Source of the DNA: Flavobacteriaceae bacterium
Lineage (GTDB): Bacteria > Bacteroidota > Bacteroidia > Flavobacteriales > Flavobacteriaceae
Length of the DNA stretch: 10,256 bases
Direction of reading: 5' to 3'
NCBI GenBank assembly: GCA_029247985.1
Contig: JAQWKF010000133.1
Location: forward strand, 1-10,256
In this document: in pieces, positions 1 to 5,639 of the stretch
Numbering within the stretch: the stretch's first letter is position 1
Layout of the letters: each line of letters opens with the position of its first letter
Made by a program: the position numbers and the translations under genes
The notes under the pieces: model-generated
What the model was told of the DNA's origin: nothing
Seen by the model: the letters and a program-made list of their open reading frames with translations, nothing else
The model's database searches: none

Positions 1-186
1 AACAATGGTGATTTTGAATTTGAAAAAGCCATCGCCAGAACCAATAGACATTTGTCAGATATTGAAACTGTTTTTCTGCTAACCTCCGCTGAGACCTCTT
101 ATATCAGCAGTAGTATTGTACGTGAACTTATTCGCAACAACGGTGATTATAGTACTTTTATTCCGCCCCAAATAAAGCTTCCATAA
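1..186 (+). CDS. coaD: Phosphopantetheine adenylyltransferase, C-terminal part (5' end outside window)
   Basis: This is the last 61 codons of an open frame that enters from the left edge and stops at TAA 184-186. The product transfers AMP from ATP to 4'-phosphopantetheine, giving dephospho-CoA in the fourth step of cytosolic coenzyme A synthesis. The visible part has features typical of the CoaD nucleotidyltransferase family: NNGDFEFEKAIARTNRHL, which matches the region after the family's R-G-[LI]-R motif; ETVFLLTSAE; and YISSSIVRE, the counterpart of the conserved ISSTLVRE motif near the ATP site. The N-terminal TxGH motif lies outside the window. The last 29 bp overlap the 3' end of the opposing NUDIX gene, so no separate terminator fits between them. 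The identity is quite secure despite truncation, because the motifs occur in the family's order and the frame ends where a CoaD of normal length would. Confidence 0.9.
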   Translation, partial: NNGDFEFEKAIARTNRHLSDIETVFLLTSAETSYISSSIVRELIRNNGDYSTFIPPQIKLP

Positions 187-778
187 GATTCGATTTATCG
201 AATAAATCTTCAATGTTTGGGTACGTCTTTTTGATTGCTTTGGCTGTTTTGTTTTTATTTTTCCACGATGCCTTGGTAATATCCTCTTTAATCTCGGGTG
301 TTAGAACGCCCTTATAACTAGACTTCATGAAAAACCAATGGGTTTCTTTTAGCTGATAGCGGTTGTTTCGCTTAAAAACGTGGTAAGTAACACCTGCTAG
401 TTTACCTACTTTGACTTTTTTAACTCCCGTTTCTTCTTTCACTTCACGCTTGGCAGCGCTCTCAAGACTTTCCCCCTTATCAACTTTTCCCTTAGGCAGA
501 TCCCATCTTTTTTTGCGATAAATAAACAACAGCTTTCCGTCTTCGTGTTGCACTACGCCACCAGCAGCAATGGTAACGGGTAGCTTTTTTTTAAATCCAC
601 TCAAAAGTTTGTTGGGATTGTCGTGAATTAAGTAAAGTCGCATGACACGTGTAGAGCGGATGATGCGTATAATATTTTTAAAGGGGGTGGATTTTAGAGG
701 TAGGTATTTTTCTCCTTTACCTTTTGGGGGAGTTGAGGTGAGGATTATCTCCTTTTGATTGACAAAAACTTTATACAT
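158..778 (-). CDS. NUDIX hydrolase with conserved N-terminal extension
   Basis: This is a 206-residue protein with a complete Nudix box at residues 97-119 (GKVDKGE, seven residues, then REVKEETGV), fitting GX5EX7REUXEEXGU. Such enzymes hydrolyse nucleoside diphosphates linked to another group, using metal ions bound by the REUXEE glutamates. The substrate cannot be read from sequence. The Nudix fold starts near residue 66 (LPVTIAAGGVV); the first 65 residues form an extra N-terminal segment (MYKVFVNQKEIILTS). I chose ATG 778 because the protein then begins at this segment. An in-frame ATG at 787 is possible, but starts further upstream run into pyrE. The stop (158-160) lies inside coaD. Divergence from pyrE with 7 bp between starts means its promoter must lie within the pyrE coding region; the best candidate there is a one-mismatch TTAATTTG at 834-841, which is weak. 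A house-cleaning role is possible but is inference. Confidence 0.88.
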   Translation of the reverse strand: MYKVFVNQKEIILTSTPPKGKGEKYLPLKSTPFKNIIRIIRSTRVMRLYLIHDNPNKLLSGFKKKLPVTIAAGGVVQHEDGKLLFIYRKKRWDLPKGKVDKGESLESAAKREVKEETGVKKVKVGKLAGVTYHVFKRNNRYQLKETHWFFMKSSYKGVLTPEIKEDITKASWKNKNKTAKAIKKTYPNIEDLFDKSNLMEALFGAE

Positions 779-781
779 TTG
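753..781 (+). promoter_or_regulatory. Predicted pyrE promoter, -7 box TACATTTG
   Basis: TACATTTG at 774-781 matches the Bacteroidota -7 consensus TAnnTTTG exactly. TTTTG at 753-757 could serve as the -33 element, but the 16-bp spacing is shorter than the usual 19 or so. Transcription would start about 3-6 nt after the box, near 784-788, which coincides with the ATG at 786. The promoter lies almost wholly in the 5' end of the opposing NUDIX gene. It is a pattern match only. Confidence 0.45.
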
Positions 782-785
782 CGTC

Positions 786-1430
786 ATGCCTAAGGAACCC
801 TCTACCGCTAAAAAAGTAGCCGAATACCTATTACAAATTAAAGCAATAAAGCTTGAACCCAAAAATCCATTTATTTGGGCCAGTGGTTGGCAGTCGCCAA
901 TCTATTGCGACAATCGAATAACCCTCTCATACCCAGAGATTAGAAGATTTTTGAGTCAGGCTATGGCAGACGAAATCAAAGCAAAATATCCACAAACAAA
1001 AGCCATCGCAGGTGTCGCAACAGGTGCCATCGGCATAGGCATGTTGGTAGCAGAGGCCCTTGATTTGCCCTTTATGTACGTGCGTCCTCAACCCAAAAAG
1101 CACGGGCGGCAAAATCAGATTGAAGGTCAGTATGATGTTGATGCGCCAACCGTTGTTGTTGAAGATTTAATAAGCACGGGCAAAAGCAGTCTCCAAGCGG
1201 TTGATGCCCTTCGCAAGGCCAATATCAATGTCCTTGGCATGTTAGCGCTATTTAGCTATGAATTTGATGTTGCCGAAGCTAATATGAAAGATGCAGCGGT
1301 TGAACTGACCACTCTTTCTGGCTACAATACATTGATAGAAACCGCAGTTACCGCGGGATATATTGAGTCTGAGCAAGAAAAAATATTAAAAGAATGGCGT
1401 AAGGCACCTGCACTTTGGTCCCCTAAATAA
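786..1430 (+). CDS. pyrE: Orotate phosphoribosyltransferase
   Basis: This is a 214-residue enzyme of normal length that joins orotate to PRPP to make orotidine 5'-phosphate in de novo UMP synthesis in the cytosol. The PRPP-binding motif VVVEDLISTGKSS lies at about residues 123-135, with the acidic pair E126-D127. The flexible catalytic loop is YVRPQPKKHG followed by IEG, keeping the family's lysine and histidine (K-x-H-G). The N-terminal WASGWQSPIYCDNR segment is also characteristic. I chose ATG 786 because the protein then begins with the usual amphipathic AKKVAEYLLQIKAI helix; a TTG at 759 would add nine unconvincing residues and overlap the NUDIX start. The SRPBCC gene follows after 8 bp, so the two are probably cotranscribed. 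A -7 box ends 4 bp before the start codon, suggesting little or no 5' leader. Confidence 0.96.
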   Translation: MPKEPSTAKKVAEYLLQIKAIKLEPKNPFIWASGWQSPIYCDNRITLSYPEIRRFLSQAMADEIKAKYPQTKAIAGVATGAIGIGMLVAEALDLPFMYVRPQPKKHGRQNQIEGQYDVDAPTVVVEDLISTGKSSLQAVDALRKANINVLGMLALFSYEFDVAEANMKDAAVELTTLSGYNTLIETAVTAGYIESEQEKILKEWRKAPALWSPK

Positions 1431-1438
1431 ACAGTTAG

Positions 1439-1825
1439 ATGAAACTAGAAAGCAGCATTGCTACTGTAGCAAAACCCATTGAAGAAGTTTTTGGAAAACT
1501 TACGCAAGCAAGCACCTATGAACTGCTAATGCCCGAAGAAGCGAGTTTCCAAATAAAGGACGAGAAGCACTTTAGTTTTAAGTTGGGTGGCATGCCTGTA
1601 ATTCCACTCAAACTAGCGCGCCAAACACCAAACACGCAAATTGTCATGACTGCAGACGGAGGAAACGTTCCGTTTGAATTACAGGCAAACCTTGAGGATG
1701 TTGATGAAAAAACAAAAATACAACTCGTATTTGAAGGCAATATCAATCCGATGATGCAGATGATGGTAAAAAAACCGCTCACCCAATTTCTCGAGGCCCT
1801 TATTGCTAATGTTGGAAAGCTGTAA
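1439..1825 (+). CDS. SRPBCC/START-like fold small protein
   Basis: This 128-residue protein, probably cytosolic, has no signal peptide or membrane segment. The pattern SSIATVAKPIEEVFGKLTQASTYELLMP near the N-terminus, alternating beta strands through the middle, and a long C-terminal helix (MMVKKPLTQFLEALIANVGKL) fit the SRPBCC (START/Bet v1-like) superfamily, whose members enclose a hydrophobic ligand cavity. The ligand and role are unknown, and no catalytic residue can be named. It starts 8 bp after pyrE, so cotranscription is likely; the pairing is familiar from other Bacteroidota but does not reveal a function. Its final 20 bp overlap the end of birA on the opposite strand. The fold assignment rests on overall pattern rather than on a strict motif. 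Confidence 0.75.
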   Translation: MKLESSIATVAKPIEEVFGKLTQASTYELLMPEEASFQIKDEKHFSFKLGGMPVIPLKLARQTPNTQIVMTADGGNVPFELQANLEDVDEKTKIQLVFEGNINPMMQMMVKKPLTQFLEALIANVGKL

Positions 1826-2534
1826 AAATCAGCGTTTTTTCTTCGTAAAGCTTACGGTCACCATTATCATGGACGACAATCAATTTTCCATCTGCTGATA
1901 CCCCAGAAATTTTTGCTCGAAACGAAGCGCCATCTTTTGTTTTAAAGGCACATAATTCGTTCATTTTGTACAATACATCTAGATAACGCTCGTGGTCAAC
2001 TTGCTCCAAACGCACCGCACTGGCAATATTTTTTGCAAGTGATTCAAACAAAGGCTCTATTTCAAGCTCTTGTTTTGTGATAGACTTAATGGAGGCAGCG
2101 AAAGGCAATGAAGCATCAAATTTTTCTTGATTTACATTGATTCCGCAGCCGACAACCACGCCTGTCATTTGCTTTCCGCGAATGATGGGTTCAATCAAAA
2201 CACCTCCTATTTTTTTATTAGCTGACAAAATGTCGTTAGGCCACTTGATGCGGAGTTCAGGAATTTTTAGGTGTTCAAGCGAGTCTATAATGGCTAGGCA
2301 CACTTGCTTGTTTAAATTGAATATATTGTTTTGATGGTGGGCTGAATTCCCGACATAAACAGATCCTGTCAGGTTTAAATTAGCTTTGGAAAGCCACTTT
2401 GTTCCCATTCTACCTCGACCTTCGGTTTGGTGTTCAGCCCAAACCGCTATGCTTTCATGCGCTTTACTTTCCTGTACCCACTGCTTTAAAAAGCTATTGG
2501 TTGAGGGGGTGGCACTAAGTTTGATTGTTAGCAT
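1806..2534 (-). CDS. birA: Biotin--[acetyl-CoA carboxylase] ligase, no DNA-binding domain
   Basis: This is a 242-residue ligase that activates biotin to biotinyl-AMP and attaches it to the biotin carboxyl carrier protein of acetyl-CoA carboxylase (and other biotin enzymes). Motifs in order are PSTNS (10-14), the biotin/AMP loop GRGRMGTKW (39-47), KWPND (97-101), KIGGVLIE, the GCGINVN strand, and a small C-terminal SH3-like domain (GVSADGKLIVVHDNGDRKLY). The canonical loop is GRGRRGRxW, so the second arginine of the pair is Met43 here, while Arg42 is kept. No N-terminal helix-turn-helix is present, so this is a group I enzyme and not a repressor of biotin genes. ATG 2534 starts the protein right at the catalytic domain; upstream in-frame codons give unrelated cysteine-rich sequence. 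It is divergent from rsfS and overlaps the preceding SRPBCC gene tail to tail by 20 bp. Confidence 0.94.
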   Translation of the reverse strand: MLTIKLSATPSTNSFLKQWVQESKAHESIAVWAEHQTEGRGRMGTKWLSKANLNLTGSVYVGNSAHHQNNIFNLNKQVCLAIIDSLEHLKIPELRIKWPNDILSANKKIGGVLIEPIIRGKQMTGVVVGCGINVNQEKFDASLPFAASIKSITKQELEIEPLFESLAKNIASAVRLEQVDHERYLDVLYKMNELCAFKTKDGASFRAKISGVSADGKLIVVHDNGDRKLYEEKTLIFTAFQH

Positions 2535-2537
2535 ATA

Positions 2538-2571
2538 CAAAAGTATAGGTTTTGTGAAGTAATTTTGCAAA
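2538..2571 (-). promoter_or_regulatory. Predicted birA promoter, -7 box TACTTTTG
   Basis: Reading the minus strand, TACTTTTG (2545 to 2538) matches TAnnTTTG exactly. A possible -33 TTTG lies at 2571-2568, with a 22-bp spacer, slightly longer than usual. The box ends three bases before the birA ATG (A at 2534), so transcription would begin at or within a few bases of the start codon. Confidence 0.45.
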
Positions 2572-2583
2572 TAACAATTACTT
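2557..2583. repeat. Perfect 8-bp dyad over the rsfS -7 box
   Basis: AAGTAATT (2557-2564) and AATTACTT (2576-2583) are exact inverted copies separated by 11 bp. GTG (2554-2556) and CAC (2587-2589) could extend the arms across a 3-nt bulge. The left arm overlaps the predicted rsfS -7 box. It could be an operator shared by birA and rsfS, but it is A+T-rich and may be chance. Confidence 0.35.
2560..2567 (+). promoter_or_regulatory. Predicted rsfS operon -7 box TAATTTTG
   Basis: This is an exact TAnnTTTG match 35 bp upstream of the rsfS ATG, giving a leader of roughly 30 nt. No TTG lies at the expected -33 distance, so the promoter is incomplete as a consensus. It would drive the group from rsfS onward and sits within 15 bp of the oppositely directed birA -7 box. 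Confidence 0.4.
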
Positions 2584-2602
2584 TTACACAGACAAGTATT
2601 GC

Positions 2603-2971
2603 ATGACAAAGAAAAAAAATACGGATACACTTCTAACTCACATAATTGAAGGTATCGAAGAGGTAAAAGGAGAAGACATCAACGTTCTAGATTTACGTGA
2701 AATAGAAAACAACGTATGCAAGTACTTTGTTGTATGTTCTGGAAACTCAAATACGCAGGTACGTGCCATTTCTGGTGCTGTTCAAAAATTGGTAAGCAAG
2801 GCCATTCATGAAAAACCTTGGCACGTTGAAGGACTTGAAACAAGTGAATGGATACTGATGGACTTTGTGGATATTGTTGTGCATATTTTTCAAAAACAAA
2901 CCCGCTCTCACTACGACATCGAATCGCTTTGGGGCGATGCCAAGCAAACGCTAATAGAGTCTAAATACTAA
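2603..2971 (+). CDS. rsfS: Ribosomal silencing factor RsfS
   Basis: This is a 122-residue protein of the RsfS/Iojap (DUF143) family. Members bind ribosomal protein uL14 on the 50S subunit and block joining of 30S, lowering translation in stationary phase or starvation. Family features run through the whole protein: LLTHIIEGIEEVKGEDINVLDLREI, then YFVVCSGNSNTQVRAI, then PWHVEGLETSEWILMDFVDIVVHIF and a C-terminal HYDIESLWGDAK. The length is normal for the family and no other domain is present. ATG 2603 starts shortly before the conserved helix. It is divergent from birA across 68 bp, and ftsH follows after only 3 bp, so it is the first gene of a probable five-gene unit ending at psd. Confidence 0.95.
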   Translation: MTKKKNTDTLLTHIIEGIEEVKGEDINVLDLREIENNVCKYFVVCSGNSNTQVRAISGAVQKLVSKAIHEKPWHVEGLETSEWILMDFVDIVVHIFQKQTRSHYDIESLWGDAKQTLIESKY

Positions 2972-2974
2972 AAC

Positions 2975-4987
2975 ATGGCCAAAAAAGAAAAAACACCACC
3001 TAAAAAACCAGCCATAAGTTCATATTGGCTTTATGCAAGTATCATACTTTTCTTTATTGGTATGTCACTTTTTGGCGGTAGCGACAGCATGTCTAGCGAC
3101 CAAAAAATTAACATCTCCACTTTTGAAAACTACCTTAACGATGGAGAAGTAAGCAAGGTTGTTGTTGTCAACAAAAAAACTGCACAAGTCACCTTGACAG
3201 AAGCTGCGCTTTCAGAAACCAAGCACAACAAAGCCACTAAGACTGATCTATTGGGACGCAAAAACAGCAATGGCCCACACTATCAATTTGAAGTGGGGAA
3301 CCTTGAACTTTTTCAGAAGAAATTAGAAGCTGCAGAAGAAAAGGGGGTTTCTTTTAGCTATGAATTTGAAACAGTGGAAAGTCGTTGGTTAGATGTATTA
3401 CTTGGCTTTTTACCACTTATTTTAATTATTGGCGTATGGTTGTTTATCATGCGACGTATGTCAGGAGGCGGTGCAGGAGGTGGTGGCGCTCAAATATTCA
3501 ATATTGGAAAATCGAAAGCCAAGCTGTTTGATGAAAAAACCGATGTTAAAATCACATTCAAAGATGTTGCAGGATTAGAAGGCGCAAAAGAAGAAGTGCA
3601 AGAAATTGTTGACTTTCTAAAAAACCCAAGTAAATACACGGTGTTGGGTGGTAAAATTCCCAAAGGCGCTTTATTAGTAGGCCCTCCTGGAACTGGAAAA
3701 ACCTTATTGGCCAAAGCGGTTGCTGGTGAAGCCAAAGTGCCTTTCTTCTCATTGTCAGGTTCAGACTTTGTGGAGATGTTTGTGGGCGTAGGTGCATCGC
3801 GTGTGCGTGACTTGTTCAAGCAAGCAAAAGACAAATCACCTGCTATTATATTTATTGATGAAATTGATGCCATTGGGCGTGCAAGAGGTAAAAACAATAT
3901 TACAGGCTCTAACGACGAACGTGAAAATACCCTCAACCAGCTACTTACTGAAATGGATGGCTTTGGCACCAACACCAATGTAATTGTTATTGCAGCAACC
4001 AACCGTGCAGACGTACTGGACAAGGCACTAATGCGAGCAGGGCGCTTCGATCGACAAATTTATGTTGATCTTCCTGACTTGAGGGAGCGTAAAGAAATTT
4101 TTAAAGTACACCTCAAGCCATTAAAGTCGGATACCAAGCTTGATGTTGACTTTTTGGCCAAACAAACACCTGGTTTTTCAGGAGCTGATATTGCCAACGT
4201 GTGTAATGAATCGGCACTAATTGCAGCCAGAAAAAACAAAAAAAAGGTGGGGCGCCAAGATTTCTTAGATGCCGTAGACCGGATAGTTGGAGGGCTTGAA
4301 AAGAAAAGTAAAATCATTACCCCAGAGGAAAAAAAGACCATCGCTTTTCACGAAGCAGGTCACGCAACGGTAAGCTGGATGCTTGAACACGCTGCTCCAC
4401 TTGTTAAGGTAACCATTGTGCCTAGGGGTCAATCGCTAGGAGCAGCCTGGTATTTGCCCGAAGAAAGACAAATTGTGCGCACCGAACAAATGCTAGATGA
4501 GATGTGTGCTACGCTAGCCGGTAGGGCTGCAGAAAGCATTATTTTTAATAAAATTTCTACGGGTGCACTTAGCGACTTAGTGAAAGTAACTCAACAAGCA
4601 AGAGCTATGGTAACCATTTATGGTTTGAACGATAAGGTTGGAAACATTACGTATTATCAAACCAACGAAGGCGAGTATGGCTTTACCAAACCTTATTCTG
4701 AAGAAACTGCTAAGACAATAGATGCTGAGATTTCGGAAATCGTTGAAAAAGAATACAAACGTGCCATTCAATTGCTCAAGAAACACAAAGACAAGCTCAC
4801 AGAACTTGCAGAGCACTTGCTTGAAAAAGAAGTTATTTTTAAAGATGACCTAGAACGTATTTTTGGGAAGCGGCCTTTCGAAAAGCCAGAGGCTGAAGTG
4901 GCTAAACCCAAAACAAAAACGGCATCATTAAAGAATAAAAAACCAACCAAGTCAGAAGATTCTACAAAAACAAATGATGCCAAGTAA
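2975..4987 (+). CDS. ftsH: ATP-dependent zinc metalloprotease FtsH
   Basis: This is a 670-residue membrane-bound AAA+ protease, active as a hexamer, that extracts and degrades misassembled membrane proteins and some short-lived cytosolic ones. A lysine-rich N-tail is followed by TM1 (about 17-33), an extracytoplasmic domain, TM2 (about 141-159) and a glycine-rich linker. The AAA module has Walker A GPPGTGKT (236-243), a pore loop MFVGVGASR, Walker B IIFIDEID (D295, E296) and a second region of homology ending in AGRFDRQ. The M41 peptidase has HEAGH (H459, E460, H463), and D534 in the GALSDLVKVT segment aligns with the third zinc ligand. All catalytic residues are present. The last 35 residues or so form a Lys/Thr-rich, probably disordered tail. 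It starts 3 bp after rsfS, so it is cotranscribed with it. The LUD gene follows after 37 bp containing a dyad. Confidence 0.98.
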   Translation: MAKKEKTPPKKPAISSYWLYASIILFFIGMSLFGGSDSMSSDQKINISTFENYLNDGEVSKVVVVNKKTAQVTLTEAALSETKHNKATKTDLLGRKNSNGPHYQFEVGNLELFQKKLEAAEEKGVSFSYEFETVESRWLDVLLGFLPLILIIGVWLFIMRRMSGGGAGGGGAQIFNIGKSKAKLFDEKTDVKITFKDVAGLEGAKEEVQEIVDFLKNPSKYTVLGGKIPKGALLVGPPGTGKTLLAKAVAGEAKVPFFSLSGSDFVEMFVGVGASRVRDLFKQAKDKSPAIIFIDEIDAIGRARGKNNITGSNDERENTLNQLLTEMDGFGTNTNVIVIAATNRADVLDKALMRAGRFDRQIYVDLPDLRERKEIFKVHLKPLKSDTKLDVDFLAKQTPGFSGADIANVCNESALIAARKNKKKVGRQDFLDAVDRIVGGLEKKSKIITPEEKKTIAFHEAGHATVSWMLEHAAPLVKVTIVPRGQSLGAAWYLPEERQIVRTEQMLDEMCATLAGRAAESIIFNKISTGALSDLVKVTQQARAMVTIYGLNDKVGNITYYQTNEGEYGFTKPYSEETAKTIDAEISEIVEKEYKRAIQLLKKHKDKLTELAEHLLEKEVIFKDDLERIFGKRPFEKPEAEVAKPKTKTASLKNKKPTKSEDSTKTNDAK

Positions 4988-4995
4988 TTTGTGAT

Positions 4996-5015
4996 TTGTT
5001 ACCTTTGTGTAACAA
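4996..5015. repeat. Perfect 7-bp inverted repeat between ftsH and the LUD gene
   Basis: TTGTTAC (4996-5002) and GTAACAA (5009-5015) are exact inverted copies around the 6-nt spacer CTTTGT. No T-run follows, and each arm has only two G/C pairs, so it is a poor intrinsic terminator. A TACCTTTG -7 match spans the left arm and the spacer. It could be an operator or an mRNA processing hairpin. Confidence 0.5.
5000..5007 (+). promoter_or_regulatory. Possible internal -7 box TACCTTTG before the LUD gene
   Basis: This is an exact TAnnTTTG match 17 bp upstream of the GTG start at 5025, inside the inverted repeat at 4996-5015. No -33 TTG is found at the right distance. It could give the LUD-cdsA-psd segment its own transcript in addition to read-through from ftsH. 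Confidence 0.3.
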
Positions 5016-5024
5016 CCCTGATGT

Positions 5025-5639
5025 GTGAGTAAATTCTGGTCAAATATTTTTGGAAAAAAAACGGTTCCTAAAGAAGAACAGGATGTCGATGAGCGCGGTC
5101 CGCATATGCCGCTCAAAGAGCTTCCAATTGAGCAATCGTTTGCTCAAAAATTCACCTCTTGTGGCGGGAAATTTGTCTATTGTGAATCCCTTCAAGATGC
5201 AAAAGATGCCTTTCTCTCCATTGTAAAAGAATATCCCACTGAAATAAGAGAGTTGTTTTGTCTAGACCCTGTCCTAGCCAAAAAATTAGACGTTGGTATT
5301 ACCCTAACAAGAACCAATCTCAACGCCAAAGTCATGCTATGTAGCTGCGAATCCATTGTAGCCTATGACGGAAGTATTGTAGTGTGCGAGCGTCAATTGG
5401 GTTCTAATAAGTTGGCAGATCTGCCAGAAACATTGGTGGTTATAGCTGGCACCCGACAGTTTTCAAAAACCGTTTCAGAAGGATTAAAAAGCATCAAGAA
5501 CCGCTATGCTGACAACATTCCCCTGAACATTACTTCGATAAAACAATTTAAAACAGATGTAATGAGCGATGAAAACTACATGAACTATGGCAGCAGTGTC
5601 AAAGAAGTTTACTTGCTTTTACTTGAAGATTTTTCATGA
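5025..5639 (+). CDS. LUD-domain (LutC/YkgG-like) protein, divergent
   Basis: This 204-residue protein is probably cytosolic. Residues from about 35 onward fit the LUD fold: a DAKDAFLSIV helix, the SCESIVAYDGSIVVCERQL segment corresponding to the family's A-x-[TS]-G-[ST]-[IL] strand, LPETLVVIAGTRQFSKTVSEGL, and a final GSSVKEVYLLLLEDF strand resembling the usual HGP-x-E-x-x-x-I/L-L ending. The hallmark SGPSxTADIE segment is not recognisable; ITSIKQFKTD stands in about that place. LutC-type proteins take part in lactate oxidation with the iron-sulphur proteins LutA and LutB, but neither is nearby, so a lactate role is not supported. The start is GTG at 5025 (MSKFWSNIFGKK); the ATG at 5021 is in another frame and reads only three codons. 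The stop overlaps the cdsA start as ATGA, so the two are translationally coupled. Its function is unknown. Confidence 0.75.
   Translation: MSKFWSNIFGKKTVPKEEQDVDERGPHMPLKELPIEQSFAQKFTSCGGKFVYCESLQDAKDAFLSIVKEYPTEIRELFCLDPVLAKKLDVGITLTRTNLNAKVMLCSCESIVAYDGSIVVCERQLGSNKLADLPETLVVIAGTRQFSKTVSEGLKSIKNRYADNIPLNITSIKQFKTDVMSDENYMNYGSSVKEVYLLLLEDFS

Noticed and set aside
759..785. TTG start for pyrE adding nine residues
   Set aside because: The added segment is not part of the conserved PyrE N-terminus and would run across the predicted promoter and the NUDIX start.
2535..2630. N-terminal extension of birA as a possible DNA-binding domain
   Set aside because: The 32 upstream residues are cysteine- and aromatic-rich without helix-turn-helix character, and they cross both predicted promoters and the rsfS start.
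3490..4023. Long minus-strand open frame (177 codons) inside ftsH
   Set aside because: It lies opposite the conserved AAA module, has low-complexity Ser/Pro-rich translation and no recognisable motif; it is a shadow of ftsH codon use.
5025..5639. Reading the LUD gene as part of a lactate-utilisation (lutABC) operon
   Set aside because: No LutA- or LutB-like gene is present, and the characteristic LutC segment is missing; the neighbours are membrane protease and lipid genes.
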